Below, piece after piece: positions 1 to 11,299 of a stretch of DNA of 64,000 nt. The stretch lies in assembly GCF_958450345.1 (NCBI RefSeq), contig NC_088780.1, positions 23,285,167 through 23,349,166 on the forward strand, read 5' to 3'. The DNA comes from Calliphora vicina. Taxonomy: Eukaryota > Arthropoda > Insecta > Diptera > Calliphoridae. Every line of letters starts with the position of its first letter. The stretch's first letter is position 1. The notes under the pieces are model-generated. The model saw only the letters and a list, made by a program, of their open reading frames with translations, had not been told where the DNA came from and searched no databases. Made by a program: the position numbers and the translations under genes.

Positions 1-287
1 ACAGAGACCTAGATGTACCCTTGGTCAAAGATGAATTCAGAAAAACTCGCGAAGCTTATTTATCAAAATTACATCATCATCCGAACTCGCTCGCAAGGCT
101 ACTTACAGTAACTCAAGACAGCTCAAGGCTGCGTAGGGCTGATTTACCACTCATCTAATTTTCCAAACATGATTCTCCACTGAGAGAACAATAATAGTAT
201 AGTTTTAAGATTTAATTACATATTGTATGGCCTAGAAATTAAAGGCAGGAATAATATTATAATAAACGTATAAATAAAAAAAAAAAA
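1..287 (+). mobile_element. 3' end of a Jockey-clade non-LTR retrotransposon
   Basis: The frame from base 3 is open for 51 codons to TAA at 156-158. It reads RDLDVPLVKDEF, then HHHPNSLARLL, and ends SRLRRADLPLI. This resembles the extreme C-terminal tail of Jockey-type ORF2 proteins (endonuclease plus reverse transcriptase), downstream of the catalytic domains. A 3' UTR of about 115 bp follows, with AATAAA at 261-266 and an A tract ending near 287, as expected for a LINE 3' terminus. The element enters from the left edge, so its length and 5' end cannot be seen. The match to the family is from memory of its style and not from alignment. Confidence 0.7.
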
Positions 288-1261
288 TACAAATAAATGA
301 TATTGGTATTGATATAAACAATTGTGTTGTAAACATTTTCTGAAACCCTTACAACGCAGGGTTCTAATATCTACTTCATAATAAGTGATTATGAATAAAC
401 AGCAAATAAATGTAATGAAATTAAAATTTTATAATTTGTTTTAATATTTAAATGTGATTATATAAATAAAACTAGCAATCGAATTTAGTATGTGATATTT
501 AGAATTTTACTGTAATCTTAACATTCTATAGTACATTGCTAGAATACTTAAATTCCTTCATTAAATTTTATTCATTCATTAATTTTAGTATTTTTCAACT
601 TTAAATACTGAGTATTATTAAACATAACAATATATAATAGCTTAAATTCCTTTCACATAGATTTAATTGCTACATTTTATTCTTTTCATTACAATAAAAA
701 CCCTTTCGTTTTTAAATTCCTTATTTATCTTTCAGTACTTTAAGCAATACTTTCATTTTCACTGCTTATATAATTATTTATACTTACACTTCACCCGCCC
801 TTTAAATTCAAACTTCAATCATTCAAATAACAAACATTTAAAAACACCCACAAAATATTTCTTATAATTACAGTTTAAATTATTGTTTTAATCCTTTTCA
901 CAAAAAAAAAAAAATAAAAACTCAAAGTGAACTAAGTAGAGAAATAAACGAGCTGGCTTTAAGGGGAGTATTAGCAATAAGCTTAAACATTAAAACTGCT
1001 ACAGTTTCAGTTAAAAAGCACTAGAATGTCTGTATGTAAACTTTGTAGTTTATGTGTTGTATGTATGAGTATAAACATAATTGTCACAAATCCTTTTGTC
1101 ATATATAATAATGATAAATGACTTGAAAACACGACGGTAACATAACTAAAATTGTTATGACATAAACACTTACACAAACACACACAGATATATGTAGTCA
1201 TTAGGGCGCTCACTTAAATCGAATTTAGTCCTCAATTCACCCTCAAACAAACTTTACCCTC
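288..1261. other. AT-rich stretch without a recognised gene
   Basis: Very AT-rich DNA with short A and T tracts and loosely repeated CTTAAATTCCTT strings. Short open frames on both strands have low-complexity composition (F, Y, L, N rich) and no recognisable domain. Probably intron or intergenic DNA. Confidence 0.6.
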
Positions 1262-1532
1262 GTGTGTTGTTTTCCACACATACAGTTTTGTACATATTTT
1301 GTCCTACCAACATCATTTTGCAGTCAAACTTACTTTATAATATATTTATTTATATTATTATATATATTTATATATATTTATTTATATATTTGGAACATGT
1401 TAACCCAAATTAATTTAACATCAACATATATTATACAAAAATATCGGATATGATTATGCTTATTACACAATTTTGATAGAAATAGCACATTTTACGCCAA
1501 AAAAAATACGTATGTGGAAAACCACACATCAT
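1262..1532. repeat. MITE-like repeat with palindromic CCACACA termini
   Basis: Both ends carry a near-palindrome built on TGTGTGG-TTTT-CCACACA (left about 1263-1281, right about 1510-1527). The same motif forms the perfect ends of a 142-bp element at 23639-23780 and stands alone near 33900. Exact ends and target duplication are unclear here, so this is a diverged copy. Confidence 0.45.
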
Positions 1533-2569
1533 GTTAAGTATGTCATTTTTCAGATATCTCGATATCAAAAAATATTTTTTAATTAATGCCTTTCTATGCT
1601 ATCTTTATGCTGTAGGATATGTCATGAAAATTAACCAATATCGCTTAACAGTTTTGTATAAAAAATAATTTTGTGAGGTTTCCCAAGAGCAGAAATAGTG
1701 AAGATGAGAGTTAAATTAGCGAAATCAAATTTTATAACAAAAAAGTAATTATAAGCTGAAGCAGTCTAATGTTTATACATCTCCACAGACAAGCTCATAT
1801 ATGTGAAAACATAGACAAATAATAGCTGGAGACAGACAAAAAGTGTATGGACAGACATGCATTTAACAGGCTACAAATATGTGACGCCCTTTTCTGCACA
1901 TACATTGTAAGTAAAGAATGACTAATACATTTATTTCAAGTTAACAGATACAGTGTTAAATATGTCAGGAGTATAAACGAGTGGAATTTTCAAATAGAAT
2001 TTTCAATGATTTTTTGAAGAGTCAAGGTATTTCTGTAATGTATTCATAAAAACTATAGATTTCTGTCCGGCAATTTTCATTTTAAAAATTGCACTTATAT
2101 TTGTTTCTTTCAATTCCAGCAGGGAAAATTGCTAGGGCTTCACTTTGTACGTCTTCTAAAAGACCTTTTTACAGATTCTATATGATCCGATACTCGTTTC
2201 ACTCTGCCTTTGCTTCTCTTTCTCAAAACTGCATTGCAAGATTCAATTATTCCCATATGCTTCCTGGTGATGTAAAGAAACCAGACGAAGAACAAAATCT
2301 TCTAAGAAATGTAGCCTTTAAGAAAATTTGATGTTGTGAAGTTCTCGTGAAGTAGATTCTTGTATATAAAACTTCACATGTGATATTTTAAATTACATTC
2401 TTTATGTTTTATGCTGAATTCATCAAGAAATGTTTTTCCTAAGAACGCTGCTATATAGATATTCTGGGAGGCATTACGCGGAAGGTCTCCTTACAGACCT
2501 TCAACGGAAGACCTTCTCATCTATCAGAGGTGTAACAGCAGCGAGTATGCAAGTCATTGGCTGCTAAAA
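1533..2569. other. No recognised gene
   Basis: AT-rich DNA. An 80-codon frame at 2089-2331 (+) follows a pyrimidine tract and AG that resemble a splice acceptor, but the peptide matches no family I know. The opposite strand reads a basic peptide (RKRSKGRVKRV) that I also cannot place. Around 2460-2560 the composition is less AT-rich. Confidence 0.4.
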
Positions 2570-2960
2570 TCGAACCACACCAGGGAATTAGAAAATACTA
2601 ATTAGAAAAACGTCCAGAGTATGCCGCCAGACATTAAACCGTAATATTCCATCATGACAAAGCTCGGCCAAGTGTTGCAATACCTGTTAAAAAGTATTTA
2701 CAATGAAGTGGATGGGAAGTATTGCCTCACCCGCTTTATAGTCCAAACCGTGCCCAGTCCGACTACTATTTGTTTTGATCGAAGCAGATCGCTCTCGCTG
2801 GGATACGCTTCACTTTGGAACATAGTATCCGATATTGCCTTGATTCGATCTTGGTCTCAAAATATGAGTAGTTCATTTGGATTGGAATTCATATGTTGCC
2901 AGATAGATGGGAAAAGGTTATAGCTAATTATGCAGAGAAAACCGTTTTTAATATCCATCC
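2570..2960 (+). pseudogene. Mariner (DD34D) transposase relic
   Basis: Joining frames by eye gives the C-terminal half of a mariner transposase: LEKRPEYAARH, then FHHDKARP (second catalytic Asp), HPLYSPNRAQSDYYLF (third catalytic Asp), and WEKVIANYAEKT. There are 34 residues between the last two aspartates, the DD34D signature of the mariner family. In-frame stops interrupt the reading and the N-terminal half is missing. It is a dead cut-and-paste transposase gene. Related relics lie at 17160-17430, 18790-20660, 21541-21830 and 60985-61270. Confidence 0.8.
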
Positions 2961-3529
2961 AATTTACTTTATTAATTATAAAATTTTCCTATGTCATGCG
3001 GCAGCATGTGGCCGCGGCAGCTTCCGCGTACATGACTTAACCTGTGGCTAGGTTTGGCTGCCACATGCCCGAAATCATATTTAAGTCTTTGGTAAAATAA
3101 TTCAATTCTTTTAAGTAACTTACATACAACAATAATAAACTATTTTACACTTTCCCTATATGTAGAGAAATTTAAAACATTCAGTTACACACCCAAACTT
3201 GCTACATATTACCAGCAAGTATATTTATGCATAAACATGCATTCTTATATAATGCATGAATATGTTTGGCTATGTATGTAGGTATGAATGTGCAACTATT
3301 TACATTCATACATATATGCACATAATAATAGTATATGAGTAAATAATGCGTATACACATGTATTATACATAGAAATACATGAATGTCTGTAAGTATATAC
3401 ATGTGTACAAGCGTGTTATAAAATACTACTTATATGAAGCCAATTTGCATAAACATAAATTTGCATGCTTTCATTTCTATCTTCTTATATTTTTTTCAAT
3501 ATTTATTCATATCATACATATATATATGT
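2961..3529. other. No recognised gene
   Basis: Begins with a short, locally GC-rich patch (about 2995-3075, including GGCCGCGGCAGC) that I cannot assign. It continues as AT-rich DNA with ATACATATATG-type simple sequence. Confidence 0.5.
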
Positions 3530-3740
3530 ATTAGGATGGTCCTTTCATTTCACTTTTTCGATTTTTGTTGTTCCCAAGATCCAAAATTATTCTCCGTCAT
3601 TTGGTAATTAAATGCTGAAAATTTGAGCAAAGTTTGGAGTTTAACTTTAAAAATTAAAATAATGTTTGTATATCATTCGTTTAAATATAACATATATAAC
3701 GATTTGATACAAATATCAAAAATTGTTTTCGGCTCTAATA
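3530..3740. repeat. Dispersed repeat family starting TTAGGATGG
   Basis: Starts ATTAGGATGGTCC, followed by CACTTTTTCGATTTTTG, a purine-rich patch near TCTCCGTCATTTGG, and an AATTAAAATAATG patch. Similar diverged sequences occur near 8300-8480, 30055-30190, 47795-47950, 49500-49690 and 53870-54020; the copy near 49690 ends GGGTCATCCTAG. The shared string is a GATGACGGA/TCCGTCATC patch. Likely an old non-autonomous DNA element. Confidence 0.45.
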
Positions 3741-3789
3741 AATGGTAAATGGGGATTAGACACTCAAACTTTAACAATCGTAACTATTA

Positions 3790-4178
3790 CACTATACAAC
3801 AAATAAAGACTTTTGGAAAACACAAGATCATGACAGTATAGGTTCGACTCTACTACCAAAGGGTAGTAAAACGCTATACTCAGTTTGTCCATTTTGGTGA
3901 CCGATTTTTTTTTATGGGCCCCCAAATTTCTGAAAATCAGTGGGGCCTCTAAAAAAGGTGTCATCACTAAGCCGTATCACAAAGTGTGAATTAGCTGTTA
4001 ACCAAAAACTGATGACACCTTTTTTAGAGGCCCCACTGATTTTCAGAAACTTTGGGGGCCCATAAAAATAAATCGGTCACCAAAATTGACAAACTGAGTA
4101 CAGGGTTTTACTACACTTTGGTAGTAGAGTCGAACCTATATAGTCATAATCGTGTGTTTTTTTCACTGTTGCACTGTG
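3790..4178. repeat. Foldback element with ~130-bp inverted arms
   Basis: Two arms (about 3840-3966 and 4009-4140) are near-perfect inverted copies around a 40-bp centre. They include TAGGTTCGACTCTACTACC and GGGCCCCCAAA-type blocks. Weaker inverted similarity extends to the ends, CACTATACAAC on the left and GTTGCACTGTG on the right. No coding capacity is visible. One arm of the same family begins a longer sequence at 35748. Confidence 0.7.
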
Positions 4179-4559
4179 TTATTGGTTAGCATGGGGACTG
4201 ATTTAAAATAGACGGATTTGGCGGAAATTTTTAGTCAAAATTTTGATAAATTATTTATTATAAAATACATTATGTTATATTATATGTTTGATGGTTGCTT
4301 TGGGTTTGCTAATTTATGTGTTTGAAACTTTAAATTTCTAGGACATTGTTAACAATTTTATATCTGGAGTCAAAAGTATTTCACAAATCAATAAATCTAT
4401 AATAAAAACTATTAAAATATAAAATAAAAGTTCTCTCAATAAAGACTTCCGAACTTTAACAGTTTTTTTAAATAAACATAAACTATGAAGCGTGAATCGA
4501 ACCCGCAGCCATCATATTAACAGCCCTGCACACTATCGAATATTGTGATAGCGGTAATA

Positions 4560-4900
4560 TTGTTGCAGATACTACAGGGTTCAACAGCATGTGCAAATGA
4601 TAAATTTGTTTTATCAATATGCGTGTTCTGTTTGGACAAAGTTCCGCGAGCTGCGCCATTTTTATGGTGAGGATAAATGAGTACATAAATACACAAAATT
4701 GTCGAATTTGGGACGATACTAATACACATGAGATCAAGGAGTATCCATGGCATCCCGAAAAAGACAGTCATCGGTCCATATTCCTTTAAGAACGACGTTG
4801 GCCAGGTATCACTGTCAACGGCCAGCGCTATAGTTCGATGATTACCAAATTCTCTTGACCTGAATTGGATGATATGCACAGAGTCATGGAAAATTTGAGG
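4560..4900 (+). pseudogene. Tc1/mariner-superfamily (DDE_3-type) transposase relic
   Basis: By switching frames a transposase core can be read: YINTQNCRIWDD, then HEIKEYPWHPEK, GPYSFKNDVGQ, VNGQRYSSMITKF and PELDDM. This order is typical of IS630/Tc1-mariner transposases between the first and second catalytic carboxylates. Frameshifts break it. The sequence then runs into a P-family fragment at about 4920. The subfamily cannot be fixed because the segment carrying the last two catalytic residues is absent. Confidence 0.65.
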
Positions 4901-4919
4901 TTACGTATGCGCACCACCC

Positions 4920-5427
4920 ATCGAAATATTAAAAATTGCGACCTGTAATTTGCGCTCAAATTTGCATGGATAACCAGACTGACGGACGGAAAGAATTCAA
5001 TGGATTCATACTATTTCTGAGTCGATCGGTGTAATTTAAGAAAAGTATTAAACCACCCTACACCACCATAGTGGGGAGGGTATAATGCGTTTGTGCAGAT
5101 GTTTGTAACGCCCAAAAATATTGGTCTATCACCCACTATAGAGTATACCGATCGACTTAGAATCACTTTCTGAGTCGATTAAACGACTGGCTGGCCGGCT
5201 GGCTGGTCGGCTGGCTGTCCATGTAAACTTTGTGCGCAGAATACAGGTCGCAATTTTGAAGATATTTCGACAAAATTTAGTACATATAATTTTTTCGACC
5301 AAGCCTATTGAAACTGCCAAAAATATAAATTATTGAAATTTTAAAAGAAAAATGTTTTTGCTCTTTTACTTAGTGTAGGGTATTATATGGTCGGGCTTGA
5401 TCGATCACACTTTCTTACTTGTTTTTA
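4920..5427. repeat. P-family repeat, inverted pair (P1)
   Basis: Bases 4920-5040 match the plus-orientation P unit (ATTGCGACCTGTA, GACGGACGGA, GAGTCGATCGG). From 5043 the same unit runs in minus orientation: CCCTACACCACCATAGTGGG, CGATCGACTTAGAATCACTT, a GGCTGGCTGG tract, CAGGTCGCAATTTTGAAG, ending TTTCTTACTTGTTTTT. The minus copy lacks the three central ~146-bp modules. The locus could fold into a hairpin. Confidence 0.7.
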
Positions 5428-6474
5428 AATTGGCCAAGTTTGCATTGGTCTGGGGGGTTAATGTCCGCTTAAGTGATCCAAAATTTAATTTACACGCTTT
5501 TGTATAAATTTCTCTTTCCGGAACAAATAAAAATGATATATAGTCCACAAGAAAAATTGTTTGCTATAAAAGAAGAAAAATAAGGGCTTTTTTAGGAAAA
5601 ATAAAAAAATAAGGCCCTTTTATATATTCCAATTTTGGATGAGTGTATCTTTTTTAAGGACGAGATAACTGTTAACAAGTGGGTTTATTTTATTTAGAAT
5701 TTGTTTTAAATAAAATATCTTAAAAACTATAAAAAGATCGTATACAATTTAAAAAAAGAAATCAATAAATCTAAATATCTCTTAAACTAATAGAGATAAC
5801 CTACACATGTTTTGTAGATTATCTCAAGGACTATTTATATTTTAATTTAATTCGGATCATAAATGGATTTTTGGTGAATTTTTAAAAAATGTGGGACCCC
5901 AGATTACCAACTTTGAGTGGCCACGCACTGGCCCCCCTTACCAATAGGAAAGTCAACGACTTTATATCAACTCTGAAATAGCTCAGCTCCAACTATGTGA
6001 AATTTCATATCAATAGTTTCCGAGATCTCGAATTATTTACAAAAAAAAAAAAAAAAATTCTGTAAAAAATTGATGCATGTCCATGTAAAAGAATTTCGTA
6101 CAGCAAAATAAAGTACGAAATTTTTGTTCATGGAATCTTTTTTTAGTATTGACAAAAATAGTTTAACCATATATTTCTGTTGTCAATTTCGTATGAATTT
6201 AAAATTTCAAGGTCTTTGGAAATTATCAGAAATCACTGGAAAAAAGCAATTATATATAAAAGTACTAGTGAATGAGAGTTTCGTGGAAGCAATGGCAGAA
6301 ATTCCTCAAAATCATTGCGGTGGTTCTGGTAAAGTTGCCACGAATGAATAAAACGAATTAATAAGATTCTTATTACTCAATAAAAACATAATAAAATGTT
6401 CTTCAAAAAATCTCTCATATTTAATCGAAAAATAAAATTTATAATTTTATGTTTAGAAACCGTTAAGTTGGTAT
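5428..6474. other. No recognised gene
   Basis: AT-rich DNA with a GC-richer block at about 5890-5960 (GTGGGACCCCAGATTACC) and an A tract near 6040. A 75-codon frame at 6124-6351 has no recognisable domain. Confidence 0.5.
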
Positions 6475-6482
6475 TTAAATAC

Positions 6483-7942
6483 TAGGGTATTCGAATTATT
6501 CGATTTTTCTCTTGTTCGATTAAAACGAATAATTCGAATAAGAGATTTTAACTTGTTCGAATAATTCGATCACACGTTTAAAATTAATCGAATTATTCGA
6601 ATTATTTAAATTTTTTTAAAAAGGTAAAGAATGAAGCTTTGATGTCGGTTTTTTAAAATTTATTGTTAAAGAAAAACAAAAAATAACGTTAAAGTTAACA
6701 AATCAAGTATTCATAATGTTAAAAAACATTCGAAAACAAAGTCCATTATTAAATTTTCAACAGAAATATTTTGACCAGATTAACTCCCGAACAATCTACA
6801 AAACAATTGACTAGCAAACCCTTTAGTTTCTGTTTTGGAGTTATGCTTTAAAAAATTTGAGCTAGTTGGACATGATCCTTAATTCAAATACAATATAAAC
6901 GTATTAAGATCTTTTATATGTCGTTCATTAATTCGGGTTTTAAATTGAGTAACTAATTCTTTAGTAAATTAATTATTCACTATTTCTAAATTATTTATAA
7001 CAAATTGTATTATATCCTCAAGCTTTATGAAGGTTGCCGAATCTTTGCTTAATAATGTGGTCTTGGGGAATTACACAATAAAGGGAATCTGTGCAAAGTT
7101 TGATATCATTGTCAGTGAAGGTGGCTAATTTGAAGTCAGGCAGTGCATGATTGACGCATTTACAAATACGCAAAAAGTTTATTACCATGGTAGACAATGA
7201 TGTTCAACGATGTTCAAAATCATGTATAAGACAAACTCCATGCTTTTCTTGCTACGAAACGTTAGTTTGCAATATTTATCATTCGATTTATTAAATATTT
7301 TGCAACACTTATGTACGCGGTTATTAACATCACTTATATACATATCTTTTAAGATCATGGCCTTCATATATTTCAATGTAATCATTATAAATGTCATCCT
7401 CAATATCACTTTCGACAACCGTTTCAAAATCACATTCTCCATAACATTCAACACCACTTTAATCTAAGTTAATATTTTGATTATTAATTGCTATTCTTAT
7501 AATATTTCGCCAGCTAAATAACAAATATTTTATTCCGTACCTTTTATTTTCATTGGTTCAAGTCCTAAGTTAAAAATTTTGAAAGATTTGTTTTTAGAAT
7601 TGTAACTTTTTGCAGTATTATTTATATATTTATAGAAGGAGCTATCGGAACACTCATCTACAGTGATCGAAAGTGGCTTTGTCTTTTGTTATTTGTCAAA
7701 TTTCAGAAACAATACAATTTTTGTGAGTCATTATTACTTATTTAAATTTGAAATTATGAAAAAATTTAAGCAATTTAATAAATTTAAATTATATGAACAT
7801 TTATTCGTTTTGTTCGATTATTCGACATAAAATTGTTCTAATTATTCGTTATTCAAAAATGGCCATTTTTAAATTGTTCGAATAATTATTCGTATGAAAT
7901 TATTCGATTAATCGAACGATCATTAGTCGAATGAATACCCTA
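6483..7942 (+). mobile_element. hAT-like DNA element, copy A (8-bp duplication)
   Basis: The element starts TAGGGTATTCGAATTATTCG and ends CGAATGAATACCCTA, imperfect inverted termini. It is flanked by an identical 8-bp duplication TTAAATAC (6475-6482 and 7943-7950), the hAT hallmark. Both subterminal regions are packed with TTCGAATAATTCGAA-type palindromes. The interior shows only decayed coding signal on the minus strand, such as an acidic stretch ETVVESDIEDDIYNDYIEI and a peptide INERHIKDLNTFILYLN. A transposase origin is possible but unproven. Other copies: 12036-13422, 32226-33393, 57420-60742. Confidence 0.8.
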
Positions 7943-7950
7943 TTAAATAC

Positions 7951-8569
7951 CCACTTAGATGGGTTTACTTTCTTTTAATAAAGGACATATAAGGAAGCCA
8001 GAGGGATTTATTGGATGTTCAGAATTATTGAATTTGAAAAATTGTCGATATTTGGCCCAATATTATACCAAATTTTCTTTTGAATAGTCTTTTTTTCTGT
8101 CCATGATATCGGATTTGCCATACTTGGCCCTTGTTAAAAAAAATTTAGAAAATGTAAAATTTGGGATTTGAGATATGATCATATTTCGTTGATTTAGTTT
8201 GGTGACAATTTATAATGGGTTATGGATGTCTTTAAATTGTATGTTTTAAATTTAAACATTAATGGGTAAATAAAATGCAAATATACAGGTTTTAACTAGA
8301 TATTTTTTTCATTACTTAATTCTTTAACATTGTTTGATCCAAAACTCGAACTTTAAATAAAATATGTAACCTCTAAACGTTATTCTATTTTACTTAAATT
8401 TCAAGAACATTGTTTTTAGATGACGGAAAATTATATCAGCGCTTTGGAGCATCGAAAATCCAGACGCCACCTTAATACATATGTATAAATCTAAGTATTA
8501 GTATTACATGGTATATTTCTATACATATTTATTAGTAATCATGTGTGTATAGCTTTTTGTTCAACTTAC
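7951..8569. other. Intron DNA with an R5-type repeat
   Basis: Lies downstream of the host exon on the minus strand. About 8300-8480 resembles the dispersed TTAGGATGG family (AACTCGAACTTTAAATAAAAT, AGATGACGGAAAATTAT). Nothing else is recognised. Confidence 0.45.
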
Positions 8570-8737
8570 TTTTTTAGTGTAGCCGCTAATGCTAAATCGG
8601 GACGAACATCAAAACGACTTTGCATATAGAAACGCAATAAATTATCACGTTCATTTTCACGTAATCCTTCCTCCAAAGCCAAGGCACCCAACGAATGATA
8701 CGATTCAGATTCAGTGATACCAAACAATAAATCATAA
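8570..8737 (-). CDS. Host exon, carboxylesterase-fold (neuroligin-like) protein
   Basis: A 168-bp exon with a canonical acceptor (CCCCATTGCAG) before it and donor GTAAGT after it, on the minus strand. It encodes YDLLFGITESESYHSLG, ALALEEGLRENERDNLLRFY and RFDVRPDLALAATLKK, with no stop and sensible codon usage. The first base completes the Arg codon opened by the exon at 22037-22168 (phase 2). The sequence fits the region after the substrate-gorge core in cholinesterase-like adhesion proteins, where enzymes read G.(N/T)..E. I think it is an insect neuroligin, but gliotactin or another catalytically dead esterase relative cannot be excluded. Such proteins are synaptic or junctional membrane adhesion molecules. 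The next exon must lie left of the window. Confidence 0.8.
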
Positions 8738-9331
8738 CTGCAATGGGGAGAAAGCAAAAAAAACAAACACAGAGAAAAAAATTAGTAAAACAAATGGAAA
8801 ATGAAAAATATGGTCTTAACAAACATCAATGAAATGTGTTCATTTGAACATGAGCTTGAATATACAGAATACGAGTAAAGCTACTTGCACAGAATTGCAT
8901 AAAGGCAAATTATTGAATTCAATTGCAGCAACTAGTTATGTAAATTGTGTGTATAAGCGTATGAGTATAATGATACAGATAAGTAAGTTTTTAGCTTTAT
9001 TTTTCATGGATTTCTGCAAAATTTTAATTTTTTTGATAATAATTACACAATTGTAAACGGAAATACCTGACAATTATTGCCTGAGTATGTATATACATTA
9101 TATCTGTAAGCTAATATAAACCATTTTTAAGGCTGTTGCAGATTTATCTCCATATTCATAATCAATTTTTAAATTTGTCAAATGCTTATAAAACAACTTT
9201 TGCATGGAAATTTTGGTTTATAAACCTCTTAAAAATTTAACAAATAAGAGTGTTATGTTCGAATCATGTATACCCAGCATCAATATGTGATAATACAATA
9301 TTTTTCTGATATAAGAGTTATATGGGGGGTA

Positions 9332-10149
9332 CACGCAGAGAAAAAACATGGTTGGACATGGTTACGACAACTATACTATGTTCTCTGTAACAATATATTG
9401 TTGTCATAAACATATAATTATTGTTTTAATTTAATTTCAACAATATTATAGTTACTGTAAACGTTTATATTTATATTTTTCGAACAACTAAATAATGATA
9501 ATTAGGTAAATATATTATTATTATGTACAACCATTAAATGTTAAGTTTATATACGCGTAGTCATAATATGTTTAAGATGTTAACAGAATATGTTTACAAA
9601 AACTAAATAATAATAAATGTAGTCATAATATATTTAACATGCAAACAAAATATGTTTACTTTTAATTGTCTGTTTTCCCACCATTTGTGAGTGTTGGTGT
9701 TTGTCTAAGCTATGTTATTTTTACAAGTAAATTTTGAGTGTCTGTAATTCCCATTCACTCTATAGTTTTATTTGTATATTATCTTTAACTTTCCTAGAGC
9801 GAATAACAATAAATTTGATTAAATCAATAATATTTTAATTGTGAATTTAGTACTTTAAAACTAAAACCTATTAAAATTTTGTATTTCCAAAAATAAATTT
9901 TAATAATAATATGATTATTTTGGATCATAATATAATTGTATCATAATATGATTTAATTGGGTCATAAATATGATGACTTTGAGTCATATTATGATTGATT
10001 TTTATCATAATTTGATTATTTCAGAACATATTATGATATTTTATGATACTAATAATGATCATAATATGTTTTAGACTACAAGCAAAAATCTGATCATAAT
10101 ATGTTGCTCTTAGTTTATGGTTACCACAACCATGTTTTTTCTCTGCGTG
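9332..10149. mobile_element. 818-bp MITE with perfect 22-bp inverted termini and TA duplication
   Basis: The left end CACGCAGAGAAAAAACATGG is repeated inverted at the right end, with 22 bp identical. TA flanks both sides (9330-9331 and 10150-10151), which points to a Tc1/mariner-type mobiliser. There is no coding sequence. The interior is dominated by variants of TCATAATATGA in both orientations, especially 9900-10100. Confidence 0.85.
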
Positions 10150-10151
10150 TA

Positions 10152-11074
10152 GGATCAGTTGTGGACCCAACCTCACAAAAGTTGGTGAAATAGTCCATAA
10201 GGAGATCTACAAAATAAATGTAAATATATGTAAGTTATATCTTTTAGTTCAAGAGGTATTTAGGTTTATTTATTTATTTTTTTTTAATTCTGCTCGATCT
10301 TTTTTTAGTTTTTTAGATTTGGCGGGCCTACGAAGTTTCGAATTTTTTTTTTTTTAAATATTACCTGTATTTGCTATAAAATTTCGAAAACAATAAAAGT
10401 AACATACTAACAGTTATCTCATTCCTATAAAAACTTACACGCTTCAAAAGTTGAAACATGAAAAAATGGCCATATTTTTTACGGTAAAAAGTTTCGTAGA
10501 ATGTCCTTAATGTCCTTTTTGAAAGCACTTTTTTCGATTTTCTCGAAAAAGGAGTCAATTTGACCCCTAAATATAGGAGCTAGGGGGTTAAGATCTTCCA
10601 CAAAAATGATCCCAATAAAATTCCACACTATAACTCTGACAATAAGAATTTTCTCAGATATTAACATACAACATTTCTTTCAGTTAGTATAATGCTACAT
10701 TCGATCAAAAAATTAAAACTTTGACGCACTGTAAAAAGAATTCAGACCAGCTGGACTATAAGTTTATTCTAGAAAAATTATCTACTCAACATGCCCTTTC
10801 AGAATTATATGGTCGCTGTTCTGTTCCAATCAAAAAGTCTCAATTTGTTGGACAGTGTTATTATAAGACAATTATGAAATTTCACGATTTGCGCCATACT
10901 CTACATTATAATTTCGGAGTACTTTTGTGCAAAATTTTATCCATATTGCCACATAATCAATACTTATTTATGACTGCTCAATCAGCATTCCGGGCTAGAT
11001 GAAATCTTGGACCGATAATGTCCATTTTCAATATCAAATAATCCTTAACAACAGAGAGAGTATTTGCGGAATAC
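10152..11074. other. No recognised gene
   Basis: Intron DNA. A 93-codon frame at 10721-11002 (+) has a mixed composition but no domain I recognise; it may be a relic of an unknown repeat. The segment 10480-10600 has a modestly higher GC content. Confidence 0.45.
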
Positions 11075-11299
11075 TTGAGCCAGCTGGTTCCTTTCGTTTG
11101 CGCCCTATCGTGTTTTCAACAGAAAGATAGACGGACGGACAGATGGACGAACGTAGCTAGATCGTCTTCGAATTTTATAAGACCCAGAATATACATATAC
11201 ATTTGTGAGTCTGCGATGAATATTTCTATGTATTACAAATGGAATTTACAAATCAATATACCCCTTTCATCTTTTTTGATAGTGGGTTATTATCTAAAC
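11075..11299 (+). repeat. Dispersed repeat R3
   Basis: Contains TTGCGCCCTATCGTGTT, AGACGGACGGACAGATGGAC, TAGCTAGATCGTCTTCG, GTGAGTCTGCGATGAATATT and ends TTTTTTGATAGTGGGTTAT. A shorter diverged relative is at 41640-41780, ending GATGGTGGGTATAAAAA. The GACGGACxxxGCTAGATCG layout echoes the 3' parts of P and Q, so R3 may be a third member of that group. Confidence 0.5.

Noticed and set aside
2089..2331. Possible host exon after a pyrimidine tract and AG
   Set aside because: No donor site in frame, no recognisable protein, and wrong strand for the host gene.
3790..4178. Transib-like ends on the foldback (CACTATA / CACAGTG)
   Set aside because: Flanks TATTA and TTATT are not a 5-bp duplication and no nonamer is at a suitable distance.
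4483..4879. 120- and 84-codon minus-strand frames, and a tRNA B-box-like GGTTCGATTC at about 4494-4503 (minus)
   Set aside because: The frames are antisense to a Tc1-type relic. The B box has no convincing A box or stems, so neither a tRNA nor a SINE is called.
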